Source: Aphanothece sacrum FPU1 (GTDB taxonomy: Bacteria; Cyanobacteriota; Cyanobacteriia; Cyanobacteriales; Microcystaceae). From it: a stretch of DNA of 64,000 nt. The notes under the pieces are model-generated. The model was not told the origin of the DNA, searched no databases, and was given only the letters and a program-made list of their open reading frames with translations. The stretch is taken from the NCBI RefSeq assembly GCF_003864295.1, contig NZ_BDQK01000007.1, forward strand, positions 1-64,000, in the 5' to 3' direction. Numbering within the stretch: the first letter of the stretch is position 1; each line of letters starts with the position of its first letter. This document shows positions 1-9,033 of the stretch, piece by piece. The position numbers and the translations under genes were made by a program.

Positions 1-121
1 CTAAAATAGGCTTAAGAACCATCAGTCCAATTATGGGCCAAAAAAACCAAGATTAGGGCGGGTTAAGCTAAAATAGGCTTAAGAACCATCAATTATGGCA
101 AAAAACCCGCCCCTACTACTT
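1..121. repeat. Dispersed GGGCGGGTTT/AAACCCGCCC palindromic repeat, copy 1, with a partial direct duplicate
   Basis: The arms are GGGCGGG at about 56-62 and CCCGCCCCTAC at 107-117. The inner segment starting CTAAAATAGGCTTAAGAACC occurs twice, at 1-20 and again at about 68-87, so the window opens inside a duplicated part of the element. Further copies lie near 6.8, 8.7, 17.4, 25.5, 48.0, 56.9 and 63.6 kb. The repeat overlaps the first possible ATG of the following gene. Confidence 0.75.
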
Positions 122-589
122 ATGAAACTAATTTCGGTGGTACTGACTCTGATAATATTAGGATGGTCGGTGAATGCCATCGCTATTCCGGTCAATTCTC
201 CTGAATATTGGCAATTGTTAAAAGAATTAGCAAAAAATCGTCAATTATGGCGATTACAAAACATCAATAATTATCAGTTTACCTATCAGCAACAATGTTT
301 TTGTGTGGCCCCAGGAAATATTCCGCTTAAAGTGGCAGTCAAGAATGATAAAATTACTCAAGTTGTCGATTTAAAAACTAATCAAACGATCCCTAATTTA
401 GGATTTCCTAAAACCATTGATCAATTATTCCAAATTTTGGAAAAAGCCATCCAAAGTAAGGCCGATGAAATCTCAGTTACTTATGATTCAACATTAGGCT
501 ATCCTACTAAAATTGCCATTGATTATCAAAAAATATTAGCTGATGAAGAAACGAATTATCTAGCAAAAGATCTGATAAAAATCAAGTAA
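122..589 (+). CDS. Secreted or membrane-anchored DUF6174-type protein
   Basis: A small protein of about 155 residues. It has an N-terminal hydrophobic stretch (LISVVLTLIILGW) that reads as a signal peptide or anchor. The core has a Trp, a NYQFTYQQQCFC segment and a TIDQLF...YDSTLGYPTKIAIDY segment, which resembles the DUF6174 pattern. No catalytic role is known to me. I prefer the ATG at 122: the in-frame ATG at 95 would translate part of the intergenic palindrome (residues KNPPLLL come from the AAACCCGCCCCTACTAC arm). It ends 16 bases before the flavodiiron gene and could be co-transcribed with it. Confidence 0.6.
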   Translation: MKLISVVLTLIILGWSVNAIAIPVNSPEYWQLLKELAKNRQLWRLQNINNYQFTYQQQCFCVAPGNIPLKVAVKNDKITQVVDLKTNQTIPNLGFPKTIDQLFQILEKAIQSKADEISVTYDSTLGYPTKIAIDYQKILADEETNYLAKDLIKIK

Positions 590-605
590 CTTTACAAAAA
601 AAACT

Positions 606-2327
606 ATGCTAAAATCTAGAGATGTTCAAGTTTTTCTCTTAAATACTGATACTTTAGTCTTGCGATCGCGGACTTGGGATAGACTAAAATTTGAGATAGA
701 ATATGGATTAAAGCGAGGAACGACCTCTAATTCTTATCTAATTCAAGCTGATAAAATTGCCTTATTTGATCCCCCCGGAGAATCCTTTACAGACATTTTT
801 TTAGAAGCATTAAAACAAAGAATTGATCCAAAAAAAATAGATTATGTAATTGTGGGTCATGTTAACCCCAATCGTAGCGAAACCCTCAAAAAAATATTAG
901 AAATTGCTCCCCAAATAACCATTATTTGTTCCAATCTAGGGGCAATGTTATTACCTAATCTTTTATTCCCTCAATTTCCTCCTTACTTAAAAGTAGTGAA
1001 AGGAGAAGACACTTTAGACTTAGGAAAAGGACATCAATTAGAATTTATTCCCACTCCTAACCCTCGTTATCCTGATCAATTATGTACCTACGATCCCAAA
1101 ACAGAAATTATCTATACAGATAAATTATTTGGTTCTCATGTTTGTGGGGATCAAGTATTTGATGAAGGTTGGAAAGTTTACGCCGAAGATCGTCGTTATT
1201 ATTTTGATTGTCTTATTGCACCTTATGCCAAACAAGTCACAACTGCCTTAGAAAAATTAAGCCGCAAATCCGCTAAAATTTATGCCCCAAGTCATGGCCC
1301 TTTAGTGCGTTATGGCTTAAAAGAATTAACTTCCGCTTATCAAGAATTGCTCAAAAATCAGAAGTCTCAAGAGTTGAGTGTCGCCTTAATTTATGCCTCC
1401 GCTTATGGCAATACTGCAGTACTTGGACAAGCGATCGCCAGAGGAATTACAAAAGCTGGAGTAGGAGTAGAATCAATTAATGTAGAAGTAGCAGAACCCG
1501 ACGAAATTAAAGAAGCGATCGCTAAATGTTCGGGGTTTATTTTTGGTTCCCCAACTTTAGGAGGACACGCCCCAACCCAGGTACAAACTGCATTAGGTAT
1601 TACTTTAGCCAATGCGGATAAAACAAAATTAACGGGGGTTTTTGGTTCTTATGGTTGGAGTGGAGAAGCGATAGACCTATTAGAAAATAAGCTGAAAGAT
1701 GGGGGGTATACTTTCGGTTTTGAGCCAATACGGGTGAAATTTACCCCCACAGAGGCTACTCTCAAAACCTGTGAGGAAGCAGGAATAGATTTTGCTCAGG
1801 CGGTGAAAAAAGCCCAAAAAGCCCGTAAACCGAAAGCCTCCGTCAATGAGTCCCAAACTGCCCGCACGGAACAAGCTTTAGGGCGTATTGTGGGGTCATT
1901 ATGTGTGGTAACTTGTCGAGAAGGGGAGATCACCGGGGCCATGTTAGCTTCTTGGGTATCTCAAGCGACGTTTAATCCCCCCGGTTTTACGGTTGCAGTA
2001 GCTAAAGATCGGGCGATCGAGTCTTTGTTATATCAAGGTAGCTTTTTCGTACTGAATATTCTACCAGACGGGAAACATACGGGGTTAATGAAGCATTTTC
2101 TTAAGCCTTTTGCTCCTGGAGAAGATAGGTTTATGGGTGTGGATATAGAAACTGCCGAAAATGGTTCCCCTATTCTTAAGGATGCTTTGGCTTATTTAGA
2201 GTGTCAAGTAGGCGATCGCATGGAATGTGGGGATCATTGGGTTATTTATGGAATAGTGAAAAAAGGCAAGGTTTTACACGAAGGAGTGAGTGCCATTCAT
2301 CATCGTAAATCAGGTAGTTATTATTAG
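606..2327 (+). CDS. flv1: Diflavin flavodiiron protein, Flv1/Flv2 type
   Basis: This 573-residue protein has the cyanobacterial three-part layout: metallo-beta-lactamase-like domain (about 30-250), flavodoxin domain (about 257-400; ALIYASAYGNT, GSPTLGG, GVFGSYGWSGEA) and a C-terminal flavin-reductase domain (about 420-573). Cyanobacterial Flv proteins reduce O2 to water with electrons from the photosynthetic chain, as heteromers. At residues 85-90 the usual H-x-E-x-D-H iron ligands read H-V-N-P-N-R, so only the first His remains. That substitution is known for Flv1 and Flv2 and absent from Flv3 and Flv4. No flv4 or sll0218-like gene lies beside it, which favours Flv1 over Flv2, but this is inference. 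Confidence 0.85.
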   Translation: MLKSRDVQVFLLNTDTLVLRSRTWDRLKFEIEYGLKRGTTSNSYLIQADKIALFDPPGESFTDIFLEALKQRIDPKKIDYVIVGHVNPNRSETLKKILEIAPQITIICSNLGAMLLPNLLFPQFPPYLKVVKGEDTLDLGKGHQLEFIPTPNPRYPDQLCTYDPKTEIIYTDKLFGSHVCGDQVFDEGWKVYAEDRRYYFDCLIAPYAKQVTTALEKLSRKSAKIYAPSHGPLVRYGLKELTSAYQELLKNQKSQELSVALIYASAYGNTAVLGQAIARGITKAGVGVESINVEVAEPDEIKEAIAKCSGFIFGSPTLGGHAPTQVQTALGITLANADKTKLTGVFGSYGWSGEAIDLLENKLKDGGYTFGFEPIRVKFTPTEATLKTCEEAGIDFAQAVKKAQKARKPKASVNESQTARTEQALGRIVGSLCVVTCREGEITGAMLASWVSQATFNPPGFTVAVAKDRAIESLLYQGSFFVLNILPDGKHTGLMKHFLKPFAPGEDRFMGVDIETAENGSPILKDALAYLECQVGDRMECGDHWVIYGIVKKGKVLHEGVSAIHHRKSGSYY

Positions 2328-2356
2328 AAGCTAAGCGATCGCCGATATGATAAACC

Positions 2357-3931
2357 TCAAAGTCTGCGCCAAATTTTAATCATCCCATCAGCACTCCCTG
2401 CTATCAATAACTGATGATCTTCACAAAAGGCTAAAGATAAAATACCAGGCTGACGAGGTTGATCCGTATTACCCATAATTAAACAAGCGATCGCCTCTCG
2501 ACGACTGGGATGCCAAATTTTAAGATAACCATCGGCCCCACCACTAAACAAAATTTGCTCCTCTTGACTAAATAATAAGGCTTTAACTTGACCACTATGA
2601 GCATTTAACACCCGCACAGGTTGTAAGGGACGACCGGCCCCAAAACGAGTGGGATCAAGTTGCCAGACTTTAATACTGCCATCCACACAACCGGCCGCCA
2701 AGGTTTGACCGTCGGCACTAATAGCTAAGGATTCTACTGAGGACACGTTCCCTGCCAAAAATCCGATTTGTTCTCCTGTGTCCAACTGCCATAGAGTCAC
2801 TCGACCATCTCCTCCTGCACTAGCAATTAAACCTTGAGGTGCATCAACCGCGATCGCATAGACAGCCCCCAACGGGTCATAAGAACTACAGTGCATCTCC
2901 CCATGGGGTAACAACCACTGTTTAACCGTCTGATCATAACTACCACTGATCAATAATAAAGGCTCTTTGGATAAAGCTAATCCATGAACCGATCCGATAT
3001 GATGGGTTAAAGTCTGTCGTAAATTCAGGGTCATTTCTTCAGATTCATTGATTTCTCCCAACCACAGTTTAATGGTCTGATCAAAGCTTCCTGTGGCCAG
3101 TTGGTAATGGGATGTATGTTCTTGGGAGGGAAGAAAAACAACGGTTAATAATCCTTGAGAATGGGCAATAACATTAGTTTTATGGCTTCCTGTACTTAAA
3201 TCCCAGATTCGTAAATTTTGATCCCAACTAGCACTAGCTAACCATTGTCCATCAGGACTAATAGCCAAAGATACAACTGCATCTGTATGGTCAGCTAAAG
3301 TATACAAGATATCCCATTCAGGAATAGAAGGGGAAGGAGAAAAGGCTGAAGTAGCAGAGACAATGGGCAGTTTCGTCGCGGTTGAGATAGAATTAATACT
3401 TAAGGAAGGGTCTGATGCTATGGGAGGGGTTTCAGGTTCAGATATGGGAGGTTGGTCTACTTCTTTAGTCAGTTCCCGTAAAGTTTGACTCAGTTGGGCA
3501 GAAGATTTTTCTAGTTGCTCAATACGTTCCGGTAGAACTTGAGTATTGAGATATTGAATCACACTATTAAGAGATTGTTCAATAATAAAGACTTTTTCTT
3601 TGAGTTGCCCCATTCCTCGACTATCGGTGTCTTGGGGAGGAGTAGGGGTTTGAACAGGAGTAGGAGAAGGGGACACAGGCTCAGGAGGGGTTATTTCTTG
3701 TATTTCTTGAGAAATTTGACGTTTTAACTGTTTGACTGCATTAGCCAATCGCTGACGACTAACATATTGCCCTCGGATACGGTTAAGGGCATTAAAAATT
3801 AAGGCTAAGGTGAGAAACCCTAAGGGAAGTATAATAATGTCAGTAGCAATGGCCACAAACAGACAAACCACTGCAATGCCCAGGGTTAAAAATTCAGCGA
3901 CTTCAAGCCAGTGAAATTGTTTGAAGACCAT
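2357..3931 (-). CDS. Membrane-anchored WD40-repeat protein
   Basis: 524 residues. A hydrophobic N-terminal block (about 10-52) can form one hairpin or two membrane spans. It is followed by a charged, Pro-rich coiled-coil-like linker (about 55-175). The C-terminal half (about 205-524) holds seven WD40 repeats, each ending in a form of D-x-x-x-K/R-x-W (DQNLRIWDL, DQTIKLWLG, DQTVKQWLL, DGRVTLWQL, DGSIKVWQL, DGYLKIWHP, DGMIKIWRR), enough for one complete propeller. The partner is unknown. It starts 4 bases after the mgtE stop, so the two probably form an operon, and a role near the transporter is possible. Confidence 0.8.
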   Translation of the reverse strand: MVFKQFHWLEVAEFLTLGIAVVCLFVAIATDIIILPLGFLTLALIFNALNRIRGQYVSRQRLANAVKQLKRQISQEIQEITPPEPVSPSPTPVQTPTPPQDTDSRGMGQLKEKVFIIEQSLNSVIQYLNTQVLPERIEQLEKSSAQLSQTLRELTKEVDQPPISEPETPPIASDPSLSINSISTATKLPIVSATSAFSPSPSIPEWDILYTLADHTDAVVSLAISPDGQWLASASWDQNLRIWDLSTGSHKTNVIAHSQGLLTVVFLPSQEHTSHYQLATGSFDQTIKLWLGEINESEEMTLNLRQTLTHHIGSVHGLALSKEPLLLISGSYDQTVKQWLLPHGEMHCSSYDPLGAVYAIAVDAPQGLIASAGGDGRVTLWQLDTGEQIGFLAGNVSSVESLAISADGQTLAAGCVDGSIKVWQLDPTRFGAGRPLQPVRVLNAHSGQVKALLFSQEEQILFSGGADGYLKIWHPSRREAIACLIMGNTDQPRQPGILSLAFCEDHQLLIAGSADGMIKIWRRL

Positions 3932-3935
3932 AAGA

Positions 3936-5324
3936 TCAAATGCCTAAAATAGTTCTAGCAATAGAAAAATAAATAAGAACACCCACAACATCAACTGCTG
4001 TAGTAATAAACGGGGCCGACATTAAGGCTGGATCTAGTCCTAAAGAACGAAAGAGAAAGGGTAAGGCAGATCCCGCAACAGAAGCTAAAATAGCGATCGC
4101 TACTAAACTAATGCCAACAGAGAGGGAAACCGACCAATTCCCCTGTAACCAATACGCCCAAATCGTGGCCAAAGTTCCCAACATTAACCCTAATAATACC
4201 CCAGCCAACATTTCCCGTATAACTACTTCTTTTGTAGTTAAATCCTTCATATCATCGGTGTTTAAGCCCCGAATAACCACCGTTGAAGATTGGGCCCCAA
4301 CGTTTCCTCCTGTACCCGTTAAAAGGGGAATAAATGCGGTTAGAATGGCCATTTTTTCTAAGACATGGACTTGAGATTTAATAATTGTGCCTGTAACTGT
4401 ATTTGTTAACAGTAACACCAACAACCAAACTACTCTTTTACGCGCGACGGTGACGATACTGGTTTGAAAGTAATTTTCTCCATCTGATTGCACACCCCCT
4501 AAAGCGTAGATATCTTCTGTGGCTTCGTCTTGTAAAATATCAATGACATCATCTACGGTGACAACTCCTACGAGTCTTTGTTCTTTATCTACCACGGGAA
4601 CCGCTAAAAGATCGTAACGTTGAATTATTTTTGCTACTTCTTCTTGATCGTCGTTGGTGTTGACATAGACTACATCACGGGTCATAATCTCATCTAATGT
4701 GGTTTCTGGGGACGATAACACTAACTCTCGCAAGGAAACAATTCCGGCTAGATGTCGTGAAGCATCGGTAACATATAGATAGTAAACTACTTCTGATGTG
4801 ATGGCTAGACGGCGAATTCTTTCTAATGTTAGGTTTACTGTAAAAGTTTCTTTGAGGGAGATATATTCAGGGGTCATAATTCGCCCTGCTGTATCTTCTT
4901 CATATCCTAATAATAAGGCGGTATTTTGTCTTTCTTCGGGACTTAATTGTTCTAGTAAGCGACGCACAATTTTGGCAGGTAATTCATCAAATAATTTAAC
5001 CCGATCATCCGGGGACATCTGATCAACAATTTCTCTTACTTCTTGTTGTTTAAATTTTTCGATTAATGCTTGTTGAACTGTTGAGTCTAAGTGTTCATAT
5101 ACGGCGATCGCTTCTTCTTTCGATAATAAACGAAAGGCGATAACTTGCATTGATTCGGGTAAACTTTCGATTGCTTCGGCAATATCAACGGGTTGCACCG
5201 GAACTAATAGGGCTTTAGCTCCTTCTAAATTACTTTGCTCTAATAATAATTGTAGTTGGCTGCATACCAATTGGCGCAACTCACTACGAGAATTTGATTG
5301 AATTAATGTTCCATCTTCATTCAA
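3936..5324 (-). CDS. mgtE: Magnesium transporter MgtE
   Basis: 462 residues with the full MgtE layout: N-terminal cytosolic superhelix (about 15-135; EKFKQQEVREIVDQMSPDDR), two CBS domains (about 140-265; MTRDVVYVNTNDDQEEVAKI) and a C-terminal membrane domain of about five helices (290-462) containing LLTGTGGNVGAQSSTVVIRG, the pore-signature region. MgtE is a Mg2+-gated channel; the N and CBS domains close the pore when Mg2+ is abundant. It is first in a likely two-gene unit with the WD40 protein. Upstream is a long low-complexity repeat region, and no riboswitch is evident. Confidence 0.93.
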   Translation of the reverse strand: MNEDGTLIQSNSRSELRQLVCSQLQLLLEQSNLEGAKALLVPVQPVDIAEAIESLPESMQVIAFRLLSKEEAIAVYEHLDSTVQQALIEKFKQQEVREIVDQMSPDDRVKLFDELPAKIVRRLLEQLSPEERQNTALLLGYEEDTAGRIMTPEYISLKETFTVNLTLERIRRLAITSEVVYYLYVTDASRHLAGIVSLRELVLSSPETTLDEIMTRDVVYVNTNDDQEEVAKIIQRYDLLAVPVVDKEQRLVGVVTVDDVIDILQDEATEDIYALGGVQSDGENYFQTSIVTVARKRVVWLLVLLLTNTVTGTIIKSQVHVLEKMAILTAFIPLLTGTGGNVGAQSSTVVIRGLNTDDMKDLTTKEVVIREMLAGVLLGLMLGTLATIWAYWLQGNWSVSLSVGISLVAIAILASVAGSALPFLFRSLGLDPALMSAPFITTAVDVVGVLIYFSIARTILGI

Positions 5325-5350
5325 GGTTCACTGGTTATCCTTTCTAAATT

Positions 5351-5427
5351 ATGAATTATGAATTATGAATTATGAATTATGAATTATGAATTATGAATTA
5401 TGAATTATGAATTATGAATTATGAATT
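5351..5427. repeat. 7-bp tandem repeat (ATGAATT), 11 units
   Basis: The heptamer ATGAATT is repeated head to tail 11 times without interruption in the intergenic space upstream of mgtE. A shorter version on the opposite strand (AATTCAT units) precedes hisD at about 11820-11850. Confidence 0.95.
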
Positions 5428-5452
5428 ATGAACTGAGTATAAAAGTTCTTTT

Positions 5453-5594
5453 ATCCATTATCAATTGTTCATTGTCCATTATCAATTGTTCATTATCCAT
5501 TATCAATTGTTCATTGTCCATTGTCCATTGTTCATTATCCATTATCAATTGTTCATTGTCCATTGTCCATTGTCCATTGTCCATTGTCCATTAT
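5453..5594. repeat. Low-complexity tandem repeat (CCATTATCAATTGTTCATTGT variants)
   Basis: An irregular array of short units, TCCATTATCAATTGTTCAT and TCCATTGTCCATTG, covers about 140 bases. With the ATGAATT array and the two palindromes that follow, it fills the space between mgtE and the ribokinase gene. It stays open in one frame as a Leu/Ser/Ile/Asn/Cys repeat, which I do not regard as coding. Confidence 0.9.
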
Positions 5595-5613
5595 AGCTTG
5601 TAAGAAAATAGAT

Positions 5614-5672
5614 CACAGGCATCTTGCCTGTGCAATTTAGTATTTCAGTATCTCACAGGCATCTTGCCTGTG
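5614..5672. repeat. Two copies of the palindrome CACAGGCATCTTGCCTGTG
   Basis: The perfect 19-base palindrome occurs at 5614-5632 and 5654-5672. A variant with a GGGCATCTTGCCC core lies at about 18164-18176, inside the 3' end of a gene, and a diverged copy is near 32140. Either copy could form a hairpin, but no T-run follows. Confidence 0.85.
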
Positions 5673-5712
5673 CCACATTATAATTTATAATTTATAATTT
5701 ATAATTTATCAA

Positions 5713-6639
5713 TTATCCATTATCAATTAACTTAAGATGTTGTTCTAAGGTTACTAAATCGGGTAACGCAGACTGAGAGCCTATTTTTGTCGTGGTTAAT
5801 GCTCCCGCAATTACTCCCCATTTTAAGGCATTTTTTAGAGATAAACCTTGCTCTAAGGCAGCAGCGATCGCTCCATTAAATGCGTCTCCTGCGGCTACCG
5901 TATCAATGGCATTAACTGGATAGGGAGGAATCATAAAACTTTCTTCAATTGTAGCATAAAAAGCCCCTCTTTCTCCCAATTTAATAATAACACTTTTTAC
6001 CCCGCGCTCTAAAAAAAACTGTGCCGCTTTTTGAGTGGTTTCTTGAGTATTAATGGCAAAACCCACTAATTTTTGAGCTTCAGTTTCATTAGGGGTAATA
6101 ATATCAATTAATGGGTATAAATCATCAGGTAAATTATCAGGAGCAGGCGCAGGATCAAGTATAACAGTTATTCCTGCTTGTTTAGCGACTTTTGCTGCAT
6201 TTTGTACAGTTAATAAAGGAATTTCTAATTGTAATAATAAGATCTTGGAATTCACTAATAAATAGTCAAGTTTTTTTACATCAGATTCATTGATATTATT
6301 ATTTGCTCCCGGAATAACAATAATGGTGTTTTCTCCTCTATTATCAACCGTAATAATAGCAATACCTGAACTTATATTATCTTCAATATTAACTCCATCA
6401 ATATTAACTCCTAATTCTTTTAAATTACCTAATAATTCCACTCCAAATTGATCTTTACCGACGCACCCTACTAAATAAGTATTTGCCCCTAATTTAGCGG
6501 CAGCAACCGCTTGATTTGCCCCTTTTCCTCCTGGTACAGTAAAAAAAATTTGTCCGATAATGGTTTCTCCTGCTTTGGGTAAATAAGCCGTTTGAGCCAC
6601 TAAATCCATATTAATACTACCAACAACAATTATACTCAT
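5713..6639 (-). CDS. rbsK: Ribokinase (PfkB family)
   Basis: 308 residues, normal length. The first PfkB signature GGKGANQAVAAAKLGA lies at about 38-53 and the C-terminal signature DTVAAGDAFNGA contains the catalytic Asp and anion hole. The enzyme phosphorylates D-ribose at O5 with ATP in the cytosol. NMD near the N-terminus and the GANNNI segment are typical of ribokinase rather than fructokinase. It stands alone; no ribose transporter or pseudouridine genes are adjacent, so the physiological substrate is not certain. Confidence 0.85.
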   Translation of the reverse strand: MSIIVVGSINMDLVAQTAYLPKAGETIIGQIFFTVPGGKGANQAVAAAKLGANTYLVGCVGKDQFGVELLGNLKELGVNIDGVNIEDNISSGIAIITVDNRGENTIIVIPGANNNINESDVKKLDYLLVNSKILLLQLEIPLLTVQNAAKVAKQAGITVILDPAPAPDNLPDDLYPLIDIITPNETEAQKLVGFAINTQETTQKAAQFFLERGVKSVIIKLGERGAFYATIEESFMIPPYPVNAIDTVAAGDAFNGAIAAALEQGLSLKNALKWGVIAGALTTTKIGSQSALPDLVTLEQHLKLIDNG

Positions 6640-6786
6640 TTTTAACCAATTTAGTTTTTAATCGTAGGGACTGGTTTTAAAGAACAATGTATGATTCTTA
6701 TCAAGATATTAAATAAACTTATCCTTACATTATATTAGATTTTAACAAAGATATTAAATAAACTTGTCTATATACCTAATTATTGA

Positions 6787-6917
6787 TTAAGTACCGAAGC
6801 AAAATTAATTCCACAGTCAGGGCGGGTTTATCTAGTTTTTTGGGTGAGAATCATTAATTTATGTAAAAAACCCAGCCCTACTACAAATTTCGTGTAATTA
6901 ATTTTGTCTACCTACTT
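6787..6917. repeat. MITE-like palindromic repeat, copy 2 of the GGGCGGG family
   Basis: The core arms are GGGCGGGTTTA (about 6820) and AAACCCAGCCCTAC (about 6869-6882). Outside them the element continues as further inverted repeats, CAAAATTAATT (about 6800-6810) and AATTAATTTTG (about 6896-6906), ending in AAGTA/TACTT. The right end overlaps the stop codon of the MscS gene, whose TAG at 6914-6912 falls inside it. Confidence 0.75.
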
Positions 6918-8612
6918 ATTTGGCTCATTTTTGACATTATTTTTATTTAATAAATCATCTAAAACATCAACTCTAAATCCTGGGGAAGTATAATCTTTAG
7001 GTAGATAATTTTCCGGCATAGTATTATGATTTCCATCCCTCAGCGCAGCATAAGCGGGGGAGAGAATTTCAATATCAGCCTCATTACATTTATCCTGAAT
7101 ATTTTGATGAAGACTTGAATAAATTTGTCCCATTTTTGTTGCTTCATGGGTATAAGCATTAATTTCATAACTGACATGAAAATCATTAAGAGCAGTTTGA
7201 AAAACAAACGGACGAGGCTGAGCTAAAATATAATCAGTTGCGTCGGCTGCCGCAATTAATGTTTGGTGAACTTTGCGCCAAGGTACATCATATCCCAGAG
7301 TAATTGTAGTATTAATAATTAAGGGATTTTCTAGATCTTCAGCTAAGGCACTAAAATTAACTACATTACTGCTAATAATAACAGAATTAGGAATAGTAAT
7401 GATAACATTTTTTATTGTACGAATACGGGTAACAAGTAAGGTTTTTTCCAGAACATCTCCTACAGCATCACCAATTTTTACTCGATCAGATATTTGAAAA
7501 GCACGAGTATATATTAACACAAAACCTGATACAGTATTGGAGATAACTCCTGTTGATCCTAATGTAAATAATAGGGCAATAAAAGCTGATACACCTTGAA
7601 AAGCAGGAGAATTAAATCCTGGTAAATAAGGAAAAGCAAAAACAGCAGCTAAGGCAATAGTTAACCAAGTTAATAGTCTATAAGTAGGTTGAGCCCATTC
7701 AGGATAAAATCCTGTAAAGGTAAGATTACCTCGTTCAATTTCTGTAAAAACAATCTTAAAAAATCGTAGGGTATAATGGGTTAAAGTAATAATAATTGCT
7801 AATATAAAAATATTGGGTAAATAAGAGATTAAGGAATTACCAACAATATTAAGTGCTTTAATTAAATAATCCCAAAGTAATTGGCCAATTTTTCGAGTTT
7901 GAGGAAAGAAACTAAGAACCGTAGGCAAAAATAAATAAATAATCAATAAAGTTACAATAACTCTTATTACTTTAACGATCAGTTTACCAACTATTGCTAA
8001 TCTACGAGATGATAATAGTTCTAAGTTTTGAATTCTAATAGAGGGAATAAATGTTTCATGATATTGATCAATTAATCGCTCAAAATAAGGAAATATAAAA
8101 TTAAAAAATCTTAAAGTAAAGAGTAAAATAATAGTGGTAATAATGGTAGCAACAATACCAATAACCCAATAAAAAGGTTGACGTTCTCTACGATATTGTT
8201 TTAATTCTCTTTCAATAGCTTTGAGATGTTGTTCTGCTAATTCTTTATTAGGAAGATCAGCCGCTTTTGCATCTTCTGGGGTGACAGTTGCTATGGTTTT
8301 GTTATTAAAGAGAATCAAAATTCTCTCTCCTGTATCATCTAAATCAAATGATTCATTATTAATTTCAATTGAATCATCATTAACAATTTTTTCTAATCTT
8401 CTACTAATAATTGCTGCTCGTTCTTCAGGGGCAAAAGTTCCACTCCCTTGCTGTATATAAAAGAGGATTTCGTTATCAAATATAACTGGAGATCCTAGAT
8501 TTTTTGATTGAGCAAAAATAGAACCACTAAACCAAAATAAACTACTAAATATAATTAAGGTTAATGTGGTTAAAAATACTAATAAAAATCTTTTCAGTTT
8601 ATCGTTCATCAT
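6912..8612 (-). CDS. MscS-family mechanosensitive channel
   Basis: 566 residues. An N-terminal signal peptide (about 8-34) is followed by a periplasmic segment, about five membrane helices (from about 145) and the MscS core: pore helix region LFTLGSTGVISNTVSGFVLI, then the beta domain with ISDRVKIGDAVGDV and IPNSVIISSNVVNFS, then the C-terminal cage. MscS channels release solutes at low osmolarity. The long periplasmic N-terminus is that of the larger MscS-like group in cyanobacteria. The last codons and the stop lie in the end of a dispersed repeat, so the C-terminus may have been altered by the insertion. Confidence 0.85.
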   Translation of the reverse strand: MMNDKLKRFLLVFLTTLTLIIFSSLFWFSGSIFAQSKNLGSPVIFDNEILFYIQQGSGTFAPEERAAIISRRLEKIVNDDSIEINNESFDLDDTGERILILFNNKTIATVTPEDAKAADLPNKELAEQHLKAIERELKQYRRERQPFYWVIGIVATIITTIILLFTLRFFNFIFPYFERLIDQYHETFIPSIRIQNLELLSSRRLAIVGKLIVKVIRVIVTLLIIYLFLPTVLSFFPQTRKIGQLLWDYLIKALNIVGNSLISYLPNIFILAIIITLTHYTLRFFKIVFTEIERGNLTFTGFYPEWAQPTYRLLTWLTIALAAVFAFPYLPGFNSPAFQGVSAFIALLFTLGSTGVISNTVSGFVLIYTRAFQISDRVKIGDAVGDVLEKTLLVTRIRTIKNVIITIPNSVIISSNVVNFSALAEDLENPLIINTTITLGYDVPWRKVHQTLIAAADATDYILAQPRPFVFQTALNDFHVSYEINAYTHEATKMGQIYSSLHQNIQDKCNEADIEILSPAYAALRDGNHNTMPENYLPKDYTSPGFRVDVLDDLLNKNNVKNEPNK

Positions 8613-8637
8613 AAATTATATTTAATGTGTATAGGGA

Positions 8638-8768
8638 AAGTAGGTAAACAAAATTAATTACATACAATTCATAGTAGGGGCCGGTTTTTTACATAAATCA
8701 ATGATTCTCACAAAAAAACTAGATAAACCTGCCCTGGCTGTGCAATTAATCTTACGCGCAGTACTTAT
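8638..8768. repeat. MITE-like palindromic repeat, copy 3 of the GGGCGGG family (reverse orientation)
   Basis: Reads AAGTAGGTAAACAAAATTAAT at the left, GTAGGGGCCGG at about 8674, the conserved inner TCAATGATTCTCAC at about 8698, and AAACCTGCCCTGG to about 8737, closing with GCAGTACTTA at 8759-8768. It lies just upstream of the MscS gene, whose 3' end carries copy 2, so that gene is bracketed by two copies in opposite orientation. Confidence 0.7.
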
Positions 8769-9033
8769 AAGTTTTCTAACATTACAAGAATTAGAGAAAG
8801 TTTGTCTAAAGATTGACAAAAGGTTAAAACTTGGTCTAAGTTAATTTTGCCTACTTTATCGATAATTATGCTATTTCTTTACATTATTTTCAGAAAAAAA
8901 GAATCTTGAAAAAATCTTGATCTTAAAAAATTAAAAATGAATCTAAAGATGTTGTAAAAATATGCTACAAGAAGATGAAAAAAGCGTATAATAGGAGCAA
9001 GTAAAAAATAAGATAATTCAGAGATTTATATTA
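8769..9033 (+). promoter_or_regulatory. Upstream region of cbiM with a TATAAT box
   Basis: A TATAAT lies at 8987-8992, about 40 bases upstream of the first cbiM start and 87 upstream of the second. No good -35 box is at the right distance, which would fit an activator-dependent promoter. I looked for a cobalamin riboswitch and saw no convincing B12-box. The rest is AT-rich sequence without a recognised feature. Confidence 0.4.

Noticed and set aside
5351-5594. CRISPR-like array
   Set aside because: Units are too short and there are no unique spacers; it is a simple tandem repeat.
5421-5603. Open frame encoding repeated Leu-Ser-Ile-Ile-Asn-Cys units
   Set aside because: It is a translation of the low-complexity tandem array; no gene signals are present.
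8741-9033. Possible cobalamin riboswitch upstream of cbiM
   Set aside because: I found no B12-box or the expected set of stems; a covariance-model search would settle it.
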